In this document: positions 25,130 to 36,310 of the stretch, one piece after another
How the letters are laid out: each line of letters starts with the position of its first letter
How positions within the stretch are numbered: the first letter of the stretch is position 1
NCBI GenBank assembly: GCA_963920525.1
Contig: OY986440.1
Location: forward strand, 18,028,191-18,092,190
DNA from: Dichetophora obliterata
Lineage: Eukaryota > Arthropoda > Insecta > Diptera > Sciomyzidae
Reading direction: 5' to 3'
Length of the DNA: 64,000 nucleotides
Position numbers and translations under genes: made by a program
The notes under the pieces: model-generated
Told to the model about the DNA's origin: nothing
Database searches by the model: none
What the model saw: only the letters and a program-made list of their open reading frames with translations

Positions 25130-25363
25130 TCAACACATGAAACGTGACGGAATGCACCAAGTCAGCATATTCTAGCTGATATGTATTCCGCCACGATTTA
25201 TACATGTTTATAAAGCTCAGATAGAGCATAAGTTTATGTTAGAGTAAGAATAAAGTTTAGTTGGAGTTTGATGCTGATAATAAACAGACATATAAAATAA
25301 AGTGTTTTGAGTTTTGTTAAATTATTATAACTAAATATATTTTTAATTATAAATTATATAACT
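25087..25363 (+). mobile_element. Solitary 3' LTR of the errantivirus-type element
   Basis: It starts AGTTACATACACTCC after the purine tract CCTGGGAGG and ends ATATAACT, giving AGTTA...TAACT terminal inverted bases as in gypsy-group LTRs. AATAAA signals lie near 25240-25310. It is followed directly by CGCG of a dispersed repeat. CG-alternating targets are known for ZAM-like errantiviruses, and the second repeat copy at 25930 shows the uninterrupted target, which supports the right border. Confidence 0.7.
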
Positions 25364-26052
25364 CGCGCGCTAACGCACTGCACCATCGGGGCGATGAGAT
25401 TTGCATCGTCAATTTCTCAGTTTTTTCCTCAATTTCATCATCTCACATTTGTTGTTGTATTTCTGTTTTACTTTAGTTTCTATGCTTATGTTATTATATG
25501 TAGTCCAACAGCCTGCTGGAAGTCTGCACTAACAAAGCATGTTTACTGAAGTTGTTTTTAGAATTTTTGCTGATTTTGTTTTCAGCTGTTTCCGTTTGGT
25601 CGAGCTCTACCATTTGATTAAAGTTTTTTCTAAATGACCTCTATATTAATTATGTTGACTTTATATGATTTAAATACAAATTCTAAATGTTTGATAGTTT
25701 AAATCATACTTGATTTTAAATACAAATTCTAGTTGTTTGATAGTTTAAAATCGTTTATTGAGCTTAAGGTCAAAGTTAGAACAAATACTTGTTCTAACGA
25801 ATTTTTCCAAAGAAACAACAACAACAAAAAAGTTTTTTCAATATGAAAAGGAAAAAATCACTAGCTGATCTGATTGCAATTTCTGCTCTGCTAAAAGCGT
25901 CATCAGAAATCTTTGTGATACCCGTGCAAGCGCGCGCTAACGCACTGCACCATCGGGGCGATGAGATTTGAATCGTCAATTTCTCAGTTTTTTTTTCCTC
26001 AATTTCATCATGTCACGTTTGTTGTTGTATTTCTGTTTTACTTTAGTTTCTA
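25364..26052. repeat. Dispersed repeat with tRNA-like segment, two partial copies
   Basis: GCTAACGCACTGCACCATCG followed by GATGAGATTTGAATCGTCA occurs at 25368-25420 and again at 25934-25985. Both copies are followed by the same 70-bp tail (TTTCTCAGTTTTTTCCTC ... TTTCTGTTTTACTTTAGTTT). GATTTGAATC resembles a pol III B box and GCTAACGCACT a tRNA D-arm, which suggests a tRNA-derived SINE-like repeat; this is a weak call. The block 25648-25827 is the second copy of the repeat at 20587. Confidence 0.45.
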
Positions 26053-28590
26053 CAATAATTATACATATAATAATTTATCTTGAAATTTCAGCACATTTCG
26101 CTGATTTACTGTTTTTTTAAATTAACTTAAACTGCAGTCTTTTTTCTTTATTTAAATAAAGAATATCTACAATAAAATAATTTGCATAATATGTAATTGA
26201 TAGCAATTGTATTTATTTCAACTAAAATAATTATAAAAGGTTCGTGATGAAGAACTGTGGTAAGTATACATCTTTAAATGCATTTTTTTAATACAAAAAT
26301 TCTTTGATTTTCTTATAATAAAAGCAATCTTTGTACTGTGGCAGAAAATGTTTTGCAGTTTTTTAATAAATAAATTAAAAAACATTTAATTTTAATGTAA
26401 ATGTATTTATTTCCTGTAGTTAAAAAATATGCAGTAAAAGTAAATAATTGAAATTAGTAAAAATAATTACTTTTTTATTTGGACGGTGAGTTACTAATTT
26501 ACATTTGTTTTAAATACATTTTTATTTATTTTTACTACAGGATTTTTTTGGGTGAAGTTAAAATTTAAAGATAGACATATACTGAACCAAACTGGATGAA
26601 AAAAAAATTATTTGAATTCGTTTTATCATTAAAAAGCACCAAAATATACCTACATTTAAGTACTGAAAAATGTCCCTGTACGTAACACGAAATGAGTGAT
26701 TTATTTATATTTATTTTAAAACTTTTCAAAATTGTATAGCACTTACCAAGACGTATGGTTGGACTTGAACCACTTTTAAGGCGTGAATGCAAGAAGAATC
26801 AAAATTACGGCTGCATACTCTGGATTTTGAATTGATCAATATGCCAGAAACAGGCACTTTGAGGATTTTTAAGAAACTGTCAAGTTTCAACAGTTATAAC
26901 TTTTTTTTTTAACTTTCGCTTTTTTTTGGAAAAGTTGCCACAACCGCCTGTGATGTTGTTTTTTAAAATTATGCATTTTTGGATTTTTAGGAATTATTTT
27001 CGCAAAAATACTCAAACTCGAAATTTTCAAAACTTTACACTTCCAGGAAAAACTTTCAAAACGACCAGGTTATCCAACGTAATCAATGAGAATCAATGAG
27101 ATTACGTTGGATAACCTGGCTAATTGACTAATTTTAATTTTTGCGATTTTTATTAAATATAACGTAAAAATTCTCAAACTCAAAATTGACAAAATGTTGC
27201 ACTTTCAGTAAAAAATGTCATAATGTTATTTAAAGTAATAACACAACTTTTTTGTAATTCTTTTAAGTTTTGTCTCAGAAATTATTTTAACAACATTTTT
27301 ATTAGCATTTTTGAAAATGTTGCTTTTTAAAAGTTTGTTATTACAACAGGAAAGAATTTAAAATTTTTTCGAAAAGTAAAATACCACTACTCTGGTACTT
27401 TTCACCTGATGTTTTTGTTTGATAATTCATTTTAAATAACAATTAAATATAGATCGAAGTGCATACCAGGTTTTTTAAAAAATACTTCAAGTGCTGTTTT
27501 TATTACTTCTTATATCGACTAACTAATATCGACTTTTTATAGCTTTAAATTTAATGATATGTTAATATATCTTTCTACTACGTTACATTATTTTTAATTT
27601 TTTTACAAACACAAAGACAAATCTTGTAAAGCGGAACAGTATATAGAAAAAGTTTAACATGAATGATAAATGTTTAACAAAATGTGTTAATTTTCCATTT
27701 AGACAAGTTATCTTCATTTCACATAATTTTTGAACACATTTTTCTAACTGTGAAAAAATTTGCTGAAATCAATATTGTAAAAAAAAACCATGAAGTTTTC
27801 TTTTAATGGACTTTTTCGCAATCCTTTAAAATATAATATATTCAGATAAATGATTTTCTGAACTGTCCAGAGATGGATAAACAGACCAAAGATGAATAAA
27901 CAGATATGAGATGAATACATAGATAAGCCCAGATAAAATACATAAATGTAAATACATACATATGTATTTAAAGTTTAATTAAAAATTATAAATATGTGTG
28001 TTTAACAGAAATCAAACAAAGAATAGTGTGTAGTATAACTTTCTTTGATTCGATTTTATGTAACCAAAAAGTTGGCTTTGTATATATGTAATTAATGCGG
28101 TAAGGACTTTAATAAGTAAAATTTTTAAATTGTTGAAATAGATTTTTTTGCATTGAAAATTATTTGAAAAAAAATTTCAAATACATAGATAATTAGAACT
28201 CTTCACAATAATTATTATCACATATTTCTCATATCAAATCTAATTAAAAGAAGGAAAATATTTGTTGCAAATATTTCGAAATACATATATGTAAAATATT
28301 TTCAAACAGTTAATTGATCATGAAAATGGGATATTTGCTTGGTTTCTATCTATTCAGCTAAGAACAAAACAAAACAATATCGGCTATGTTAGATATATGG
28401 CTGACAACAAGAACAACAACAGCAACGTTCAGCTGAGAATAAAACGAAACCAATTCGGCATAGAAAAGGAAGCATGCAAATAGCTAAATGCGCTAAAAAC
28501 AGTGACAATTAGATTTTTTGCATTTTCATTTATAATAGTCAATGCGGATACTCAAGAGTTTCCAATTGCCATATGATCTGTGCTTTTGTT
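26053..28590. other. Intergenic, no gene recognised
   Basis: Low-complexity A/T sequence with short unsupported ORFs. The only sharp feature is the hairpin at 27065-27119, listed separately. Confidence 0.5.
27065..27119. repeat. Perfect 20-bp hairpin with 15-bp loop
   Basis: CCAGGTTATCCAACGTAATC (27065-27084) is the exact complement of 27100-27119. The loop is AATGAGAATCAATGA. It may be a minimal MITE core or a local inversion of duplicated DNA. Confidence 0.75.
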
Positions 28591-28866
28591 TTCGTTGTTG
28601 CTTGACTTTGCTGGTGTTTTCATTCCTCTCCTCTGGCCGCTCACACTCGCAACATGTCATCATTAGCAAACCAGTTGCGAGTGTACTACAAAATTCTCTC
28701 AGTACGATTTGTTTTCGGTCGACTCATTTCATTGGCTCATTTTCAGCTCTGCTCTCAATATCGCCGCACTATTTCTTCGCACGGGCTGCACCTCAGTGGT
28801 CATAATTTTTCGCCTTATTGAACTAATTCGCCTTTGAAATCTCTTTACTATTATTTATTCTCCTAG
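28590..28866. repeat. Diverged end of the same family as the 49.8-54.4 kb element
   Basis: The plus strand here aligns with the complement of 49830-50080: TTCTCCTC, GTCATCATTAGCAA, TTGCGAGTGTACTAC, CTCTCAG, then TTCGCCTTATTGAACTAATT and AATCTCTTTA. It is an old truncated copy. The ORF across it is not supported as a gene. Confidence 0.5.
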
Positions 28867-29359
28867 GACCCCTTTTACATTGATCAAGACTTGAAGTCAA
28901 GTTTTTTTGACGTTTTCTTTTGAACTTGAAGAAAGCTTTCACATTGGTCAAGACTTGAATTCAAGTTCTTGTCTTCTTTCCTTGTTTTCTAAAAATAAAA
29001 CGAGATAGGTAGCAAGCAAATGAATTATAGTTTATTGAAATTTGCAAACTGAATTTTATTTTTTTACCACGATGGAAGTTAACAAAACGTTTTTGCTTAA
29101 AAATTTAATGCAAAATTAAATTATATTGAATGCAAAAAAATTTTAATGCAACCGTAGTCTAACAAACTCACATTGATATGCGAAAAATAAAATAAAAAGC
29201 AGTCAACAACGCGAAAATAGCAAAAGGAACACGAAAAAACACGAAAAATTGCCGGTACAGCTTCAAGTTTCATTTTCCCTTCCGTCGCTTCCGATGTGCG
29301 GCGAATTGCCTACAAACTCTGAAACTTGACTTCAAGTCTTGACCAATATAAAAGGGGTC
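28867..29359. mobile_element. 493-bp MITE copy B, same family as 17860-18354
   Basis: GACCCCTTTTACATTGATCA at the left is inverted at the right end, and the interior matches copy A in opposite orientation with few differences. The flanking triplets (TAG, TTG) do not match, so its target site has changed or the copy moved as part of a larger segment. It lies just upstream of the first receptor exon. Confidence 0.8.
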
Positions 29360-29479
29360 TTGGCTTCTACACCAAGTATTACCAACTGCTGTCACTTCAG
29401 TTGCTGTCAGTGGTTGTATATATTTTGGTGGCGACGTTCTGGAACTTTGTACGCCAAGCACGATCTAGCCGAAACAAAC

Positions 29480-29558
29480 ATGCTGTTCACAACTAGAATG
29501 CTGTTTTTATTTATTTTAATTTTTTCTGCAAATGCACTGCCTCCGGTAATCCGTATTG
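29480..29558 (+). pseudogene. Kainate-type ionotropic glutamate receptor, exon 1 (signal peptide)
   Basis: ATG at 29480 opens a hydrophobic signal peptide (MLFLFILIFSANA) followed by LPPVIRIG, the conserved start of the mature amino-terminal domain of insect kainate receptors. The exon ends in phase 1 at a GTTAGT donor. A hAT element lies 110 bp downstream in the intron. Exon 2 lies 14.3 kb away at 43869 with matching phase. The exon itself is intact, but the downstream locus is broken, so I call the whole locus a pseudogene. Confidence 0.75.
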
Positions 29559-29671
29559 GTTAGTAATATTCAGAGTTCCCAAAATCCAAAACACAATCCT
29601 TATGAGCCCCATACACTCTGCAACCAAAGCAAAGCTGGAAGTGTAACTTGGAAGTTTTTGACAGTTATCAC

Positions 29672-30480
29672 CAGGGAAGACAATTATATGCAAATGCATA
29701 TAATATATGCTTTTGCATATTTGGACGTTTTGTTAATAATTTTGCATATTTATAACGATTGTGCTTATTTGTGCATATTTTTACATATTTTTAACTTTTC
29801 GAACAGATTTTAGCTTGTAATCGGGCAAATTTTGATACTTCCTTCACATCTGGCAACATTGTAATTTCTTTGATATTATATATATTTATAAAGAGATATT
29901 ATATTATATATGTATAAAAAATATTTTGTTTAAAAACTCACAGACAATGGATCCATACGCCGAAAGTCTCCTTCCGAACGAAGTCCCTTATTTTAAATGG
30001 TGCCCAACTACATCCTGCGATGTCGAGCGGTCTTTCTCACAATACAAAACATTGTTGGCTGAAAATCGTAGAAAATTTCTTTTTGATAATATAAAAATGC
30101 ATTTAATTGTTCAGTGTAATCGCTGAATGCAATACACTGTTTTTGCTATAAGCACCATATAAAATAATGGACTTCGTCCGGAAGGAGACTTTTGGCATTG
30201 GCTTCGTGCTACCAAACAAAATATTCATTAAATGATTAAAATAGAATTAAATTTTTACTTTATAATTAAAATTATAATTTATTTAAACTGAAATATTTAC
30301 TTTTACGCCTTGAAAGGGCTATTGTTTTGTTTTTTTTTATGAACTATTGAATAAAATTTTGAATAATAAAACTCCGACTTCGACATTTTTCGTGCTTATT
30401 TGATGGCATATTTTGCCATTTTTTAGAGCATATTAGCATACTTATTTTAGATTTTTTCGTGCATATTTCTGTCTTCCCTG
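29672..30480 (+). mobile_element. Non-autonomous hAT element, 809 bp, 8-bp duplication GTTATCAC
   Basis: The ends CAGGGAAGACA are inverted, and GTTATCAC is duplicated exactly on both sides (29664-29671, 30481-30488), diagnostic of hAT. Inside, 29926-30126 is an open frame whose end (KWCPTTSCDVERSFSQYKTL then LLAENRRKF, LIVQCN) is the hAT dimerisation domain. The catalytic part is deleted. Inserted in receptor intron 1. Confidence 0.88.
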
Positions 30481-30733
30481 GTTATCACGATGAAGTCGCA
30501 AAGTGTGTGCAAAAGTTACGCAACTCATTGACGGTTGCAACACAGGTTGTAGCAAAATTAAAAACGTTTAATATTTTGGCCACAGTTGCTGTTTTTTGTT
30601 GCTTTGCAGAGTGTATCGCAAAATAGATTGCTGCTACCATCGCAGCATGGGTGTCCAACGGATCAAAAAAGTTCCACTAATGTTTTGGTTGTAGTGTAGG
30701 AGCCACATTAAAGTGCAATCTTCTAATTTATTA

Positions 30734-31014
30734 GGGGTATTCACGATTCAGTGCACTTGCCTGTGCAGTTGAGGACTTGAGGACTTGTGCACTTTACAAA
30801 AACAAATTGTACGTACGTCAAAAATCTGCACAAGTGCTTTTCTACTATTACTTTTAACTTGAGGACTTGAGCAATTGTGCACTTGTGTGCATTGAAAAAT
30901 GTTGACAGCTTTGAAATGGTGATGGTGGTGTGTTCACGAAAACCTAACTGCACAACTGCACAAGTCCTCAAGTCCTCAACTGCACAGGCAAGTGCACTGA
31001 ATCGTGAATACCCC
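30734..31014. mobile_element. 281-bp MITE with 57-bp perfect inverted ends, TA duplication
   Basis: GGGGTATTCACGATTCAGTG starts both ends, and the inverted match runs through the two GAGGACTT units to TGTGCA. TA flanks both sides, which fits Tc1/mariner-type or similar mobilisation. The arms also contain an internal GAGGACTTGAGGACTT direct repeat. Confidence 0.85.
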
Positions 31015-31110
31015 TATTGTACTTTCTACTAGGAATTATTGCTTACCTTTTCCAGATTGAACTGTCTTTTTAACTGACTTCAAAAAGAAGGAGGTTCTCA
31101 AGTTCTTTGG

Positions 31111-31114
31111 CTTT

Positions 31115-31146
<32 letters not shown>

Positions 31147-31176
31147 TTTTTCTTTCTTTCCTTCTTTCTTTCTTTT
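31111..31176. repeat. (TTTC)n microsatellite
   Basis: About 16 mostly perfect TTTC units. Confidence 0.9.
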
Positions 31177-31306
31177 AATGTATAGCTCTTAAAGCCCAAT
31201 TGCCGTAATTTTTTGTCAGCATATAGGGACATATTCATAAAAAAAGGAATGTATTTATGATGATAAAACAAATTAGAAAAAAATTAAAATAACAAGATTT
31301 CCAATA

Positions 31307-31895
31307 TAATAATATCCATTGTAATAAAACTCATTTTCTGTTTGTTTGTTTGTTTGGCCTTTAAAGAAATCTAAACCGCTCAACAGATTTTGCTCAAAAT
31401 AGGTATTCAGTGCATCTCAACTTAAAATGTTACATACTTAGTTTTTGCCACGCCCCTCTGAAATTTTTCAACTAACGGTAATTTTGTTATTATAATACTT
31501 TTTACGATCGGAGAAAAAAACAGCATGAAAATCAAAGTTTGATCTTTCGATGCAAATATCTCCGCTGTCCATTAATATATTTTATTCAAATTTTTTTGCT
31601 TAAAAGTTCAATAAAATTACTTCACAAAAATAGGTTGAACTGTACCTTTACGTCAGTGTAACTATGTTTTATAATTATGTCAAAAAAGGTCCAAAATATT
31701 GACTTTTTACTCAAAAAATGACTCAAAAATTGTTTTTGTTGTAAAAATTAAATCAATTAAAAATTGCACATCTAGCTACCTTTTATATGACACAGCATTT
31801 ATTTGCAAAAATTCTTCCAGCTAAGCGCAAAAATTATTTTACTGTTTTTGTCATCAAAACAATTTTTTGCGAAATTTATTTTTTCCTACGAAAAA
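31307..31895. mobile_element. Helitron 5' fragment, related to 39535-40200
   Basis: From TAATAAAACTCATTTTCTGT onward this aligns in the same orientation with the Helitron starting at 39535, including TGTTTGTTTGGCC, GCCACGC, ATGAAAATCAAAGTTTGATC and AAATATTGACTTTTTACTC, through GCGAAATTTATTTT. It has no 3' end. The 5' TCTA is altered to TCCATTG. The match stops exactly where piggyBac-like coding sequence begins. Confidence 0.7.
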
Positions 31896-32173
31896 GCTAT
31901 GAAAAAAAGAACGCAAAAATACGATGGTTCAGAGAACAAATTACATCATCTCTTCTAAATTTACAGAAGCCAGAAAAACATATGAAGTCAAAATCCAACA
32001 ATGTTCACATTCTAAAAATAAAATTAAACGCAAGTAATACAAAAGTACGTCGAACATGTACTTTATGTTATTCTAGAATGAAACAGATGAAAGGGAGAGA
32101 GACCGCCAGAAAGAAGACCAAAAGAGTATACACGTATTGCCCGGACAAGGTATATTTAATGAGGTACTGTTAG
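31896..32173 (+). pseudogene. piggyBac-like transposase C-terminal fragment
   Basis: The plus-strand frame has RWFREQITSSLL, matching the FREqLxxsL motif near the end of piggyBac transposases. It then has KVRRTCTLC...YTYCPD, the first Cys pairs of the C-terminal cysteine-rich domain. The finger is broken after CPD, and the frame ends at 32173. A second fragment at 39426 supplies the rest of such a domain. The preceding residues of the ORF belong to Helitron DNA. Confidence 0.6.
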
Positions 32174-32361
32174 TAGACAAAATTGTCTCTTGTGGTGAGT
32201 ACCTTAGTGGTCAAAATCAGTTGTTTACGAAAAAAAGCAAAACAAATAACAAAAGTTTTCAATAAGTTGTCAATAAGCTTTATTGAGTTGTGAATTTTTG
32301 TGTTTTCAATTGATTTTAAATAAGTGATATATAAGTGATTTGAAGTGATTTATGTGATAAA

Positions 32362-35300
32362 ATGCCACGTGGTTGTGCAATTTGTAAAAAGCCTTTTCAA
32401 AAAGAAAATGGCTCATCTTTTCGTGTGCCTCTTAGCGAAGAAAGACGCAATCGCTGGAACGTTGCATGCTTCAGAACATTTTCAAAATCAGCGCGGGTCT
32501 GCGACAAACATTTTCATAGAAGTGATTTTATAAATCCTCCGGGGGATAATTGTGGTCCACTACGGTTGCAGCCAGGAGCAGTGCCTTCATTGGTTTTTCC
32601 GGATATAGCAGAATGCTGTCCCATGCCAGACATTGTGCAACCAAATGGCGAAGTGATTCCAGCAACGTCAATAAGTTGCTCTACTCAAGCAGAGTAAGTA
32701 AAGCTAATTATTGTCATAATTAATAGTTCAAGACATGAGTGGACGAAGGTGATATGTCGCAATTATCATCAACCATGCGTAGATAACCGAAAACCCGAAA
32801 TTCACCGAGATCACGTAGATCACGACATATCACCTTCATCCAATCATGTCTTTAGTTATTTCTGTCCGTTCGTCTATGTATTGACCGTTATCCGTATTAA
32901 ATTGAGATATATATGATGAAATGGGTTGATTCGTTGCGTGTATCTTCGGCACTCAGGAGATTTTTAAATGATTTAATTTTTTAATTTTATTGAAAGATTT
33001 GGAAATGAATCGCCGGATAACTATATGGAAAATATGAGACTTTTGCAGTTACAAATAAAAGAGCTTCAGTCTGAGCTTGCAGATTGCAAAGCCCAACTTG
33101 TGGAAGCCAACGCTGCTTTAAATAGTGTTTTTACGTATGACCAAATACGAAAATTAAAAAATCCTGAAAAGGCTGCTGCTGGCCCGAGAGCATATAGCCA
33201 TTTGTACAAAAAAGGTTTCCCGCAACCACATGTTAGTACTCTGCAAAGGTGGGCACGTAAGGTGAACATGCATGAAGGCATATTACGATTCGCCATAGAC
33301 TGCATGCAGAACAACAGTGATTTCGCGGAAGATCAGAAAGTGTGTGTTCTCTCCTTTGACGAAATGAAGGTAGCTGCAGTGTATGAGCATGACGCAATGG
33401 CAGATTCAATAAGGGAACCTGCCAATTATGTACAAATGGTTATGGTCCGAGGGCTTAAGTCTTCGTGGAAGCAGCCGGTGTTCTACAGCTTCGACTGTAA
33501 AATGACAAAGACCATACTCACGCAGCTCATTATTGCACTTCGTGACGCTAGCTTTCCAGTTGTGGCAATTGTATCAGACATGGGCCCAACCAATCAAGGT
33601 TTATGGAGGGAGCTTGAGGTGTCAATTGGTAAAATTTAATTAATAAAAAAAAATATGTATTCAGTATTTTTATTAAAACAGAAAAAACATGGTTCGTAAG
33701 TCCCATCAATGAGGACGAAAAAATTTTTGTATTTGCGGATGCTCCCCATTTGCTCAAACTTTTACGGAACCACTTTTTGGATTCGGGGTTGATATGGGAA
33801 AATTCAATTCTCAAATCAACAACATTGAAGCAAGTAGTGCAACATGCGGCATGTTCCGATATGTCTATCACCTACAAACTTAGCGACGATCATTTATACG
33901 TACGCGGTGCAGGTATTTATAAGAAAACAAAAATACAAACTTTTTTTAATATCAAGTTATCTCTTAGCTAGACAAATGGAAAAGTTTGCAGCGCAGCTTT
34001 TTTCAAATACAACTGCAAGCGCTATCCGGCATTGTTTTTGTATTGGGTTGGAGCTATATAAGCTCTTGGAAACGGCTGATTTCATCCAATTGGTCAACGA
34101 TTGGTTTGACGTTTTGAATTCCAATATGAAAACTTTCAATTATCCCGAAAAGGTAAATTATTATGTCTGTTTCCATACTAACTTCAAGTAATTGCAATAG
34201 AATAGAGAGAGACATTTTTCATTTTGTTATTTTCTCTAGAGATTAAAAAACTTGTAAAATAACACTCTCAAGTAACTTCAAGTTACCTGAATCGAGTACG
34301 GAAATATACCTAATTTCTTACTTAAAAATACCCAAACTGACATATACAAAAATTTATATGCCTACAGAAACCATATGGAAATGACTTGGAATACCAAGAA
34401 GACGTTTTGCGAAGAATGGATCAGTTCATGAGGAAGCAAATAATTCCGGAAAAGATTTCATTGGCGGCTTTTCAAAAAGGAGTTCTAATTACGAATGCCT
34501 CGCTTCGACTTCTTCGAGAATATCTTAAAGAGAAGTACGATTTTAATTACATTTTAACAAACCGCCTGAATCAGGACATCCTTGAGCACTTTTTTGGGGC
34601 TATTCGAAGCAAGGGTGGTCTGTACGACCATCCTAGCCCGATGAGTTTTACCTATCGCCTACGGAAATATATACTTGGTAAGTAATACCATATATTTCAT
34701 CTAAACTGCTTAAAAACTAATAAACAAATTTTAAATTCACGACGTAGCATACGATCAGCAATTGCTGGGTTTACTTTAAATAATATCTAAGTTTCAGTGT
34801 TAACTAGTTTAATTTTAATATTTAATTTTAAAAAAAGTAAAATAACTGTTATTTTTTTAGTATTTAAATAAAAAGATAAGCTGGAGAATTAATTTCTGAC
34901 ATAATTATTGATACAGATTAAAATATTTTTTTTAATATGTTCATATTTTACAAAACATATAGATCAACGATTGATTTTTATTTTTGATCAAAAAAATTTT
35001 CTAATTGAAAATACAATAAACCAAGCAGGGTTTGACATTAAATTTAAGGACTTAGATTTAATTAAATTAACTTTAGGCTAATTAAAATTAAATATAAGAT
35101 TTCGATAAACCATTAAATATTATTGTTAATATCAATAAGTTATTTTTATTTTTGATCGAAAATATAACAAACAAAAAATAATTGGCATAATTTGATTTAT
35201 ATTATAAAAATCATAATTGGTTGGCTTCCTGACTAAGACGGTTTTAGTTTAATAGGGACTATAAAATACAATGAACCAAGCAGGTTTTGACATTAAATTT

Positions 35301-36180
35301 AAGGACTTAGATTTAATTAAATATACTTTAGGCTAAAATTAAATATAAGATTCCGTTAAATCATTAATGATTTCTGTTCAAATATCATTTAAATTTTAGA
35401 AATTTTTAATAAAATTAATATATAACAAAATAAATAACAAAATAAATTATAATTTCGTGACGGAGATTTATTTCTTAAAGAAATAAATCAAAACATGTTT
35501 GTAAGGTTTGAGATATAAAAATAATAGCAAGTTACAATTTAGTAACTTTAAATTTTCTTTATTAATTTTAATATATAGCCCGAAACACACAACTGTTGAA
35601 CTGTACAGGTAACGTGGCAGTGGATGACACGGAGTGGTTGGATTCTTCAACGAACGTTTTTAGCGAAAGCTATGCAGTGCCGAGCATGACAATGTCGCCC
35701 GAAGACGAAAGTTTTAACATGCAGTTTTCCAACGATATTGACCTTATATCAAATGCACTTGACATGGCTGCAGAAGAGTTCCCACAATTAACACCGCATT
35801 TCGAAAACCAGGTCGAATTAATACCGGCGGGCATTCCAAGTGATCCTGTCAAGTCAGCTGAAGAGTTTCCGTCAGAACTAAATGACATGAATGCAGGAAA
35901 TGACTTCGACACCCTTCATGAAGATGCGCTTGAGTATGTAGCAGGCTATGTAATCAAAAAGCTTAATCTGCATAATTGTATAGACGACAGTGGTTGCACA
36001 TGGACATACGTCGATGAAATATCAAAAGGCGGTTTAAAAAAACCAAACGAATTTTTTCTTAATAGAATAAAGGACCTTGAGACCATTTTTATTGATGTTA
36101 ACGGAGATAAAATAAAAAATTTCAAAAAATTCCAAACTTTCAAAAAAAGCTTACAAAAGCTCTGCAGTGGAGTTGCCTGA
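32362..36180 (+). CDS. P-element/THAP9-type transposase, six exons
   Basis: Exons 32362-32693, 32997-33628, 33682-33912, 33968-34152, 34368-34677 and 35579-36180 join at GT-AG borders with matching phases, giving 2292 nt (763 residues plus stop). Exon 1 is a THAP zinc finger (CAIC ... CDKH, then LRLQPGAVPSLV), a sequence-specific DNA-binding domain. A coiled coil (LQLQIKELQSEL) follows. The RNase H-like core shows FDEMKV (first Asp), SDMGPTNQG (canonical SDNG, here Met), ADAPHLLK and NQDILEHFFGAIRSKGG (Glu). The tail has YVAGYVIKKL. Such proteins cut and paste P-type transposons. One probable frameshift near 36166 removes a tail present in related sequence (36167-36310). It lies in intron 1 of the receptor pseudogene. 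No terminal inverted repeats were identified. Confidence 0.88.
32732..32850. mobile_element. 119-bp MITE in transposase intron 1 (same family as 37072-37293)
   Basis: GACATGAGTGGACGAAGGTG at the left is inverted at the right (CACCTTCATCC...CATGTC). It lies wholly within the THAP-to-core intron. The family has a second copy 0.8 kb downstream of the same gene. Confidence 0.75.
35000..35371. repeat. Direct repeat in the last transposase intron
   Basis: About 100 bp (CAAGCAGG(G/T)TTTGACATTA, AAGGACTTAGATTTAATTAA, AACTTTAGGCTA) occurs at 35025-35125 and 35275-35370. The rest of this 900-bp intron is A/T-rich and without features. Confidence 0.75.
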
Positions 36181-36310
36181 ACGTGTAAAAAAATTATTTT
36201 TTAAGTGCAGAATGCATTTCCGCATTAAGCACTTAAATAAACGTCTACAAATTCAAAAAGCAAAGCAGAAAGTGATGGGCAATAAGAAGTTTGTCAAAAT
36301 TAAGCTTTAA
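36167..36310 (+). pseudogene. Displaced C-terminal tail of the P-type transposase
   Basis: In the frame one base off the exon-6 frame, 36167-36310 encodes 47 residues beginning VELPERVKKLFFKCRMHFRI and ending in a Lys-rich tail and TAA. The same KKMFFRARMFFKIRSLNKE pattern ends the P-type sequence at 53.9 kb, so this is the true ancestral C-terminus, put out of frame by one base near 36166. Confidence 0.7.

Noticed and set aside
20587..25827. The repeat pair as LTRs of one element
   Set aside because: The LTR borders (AGTTA...TAACT) are elsewhere, and the repeat pair is flanked by different sequence and lacks LTR ends.
28542..28805. 87-codon Ser/Phe-rich ORF as a gene
   Set aside because: It aligns as DNA with the inverted ends of the 49.8-kb element; the frame is incidental.
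31111..31176. CRISPR-like or regulatory array
   Set aside because: It is a simple TTTC microsatellite without spacers.
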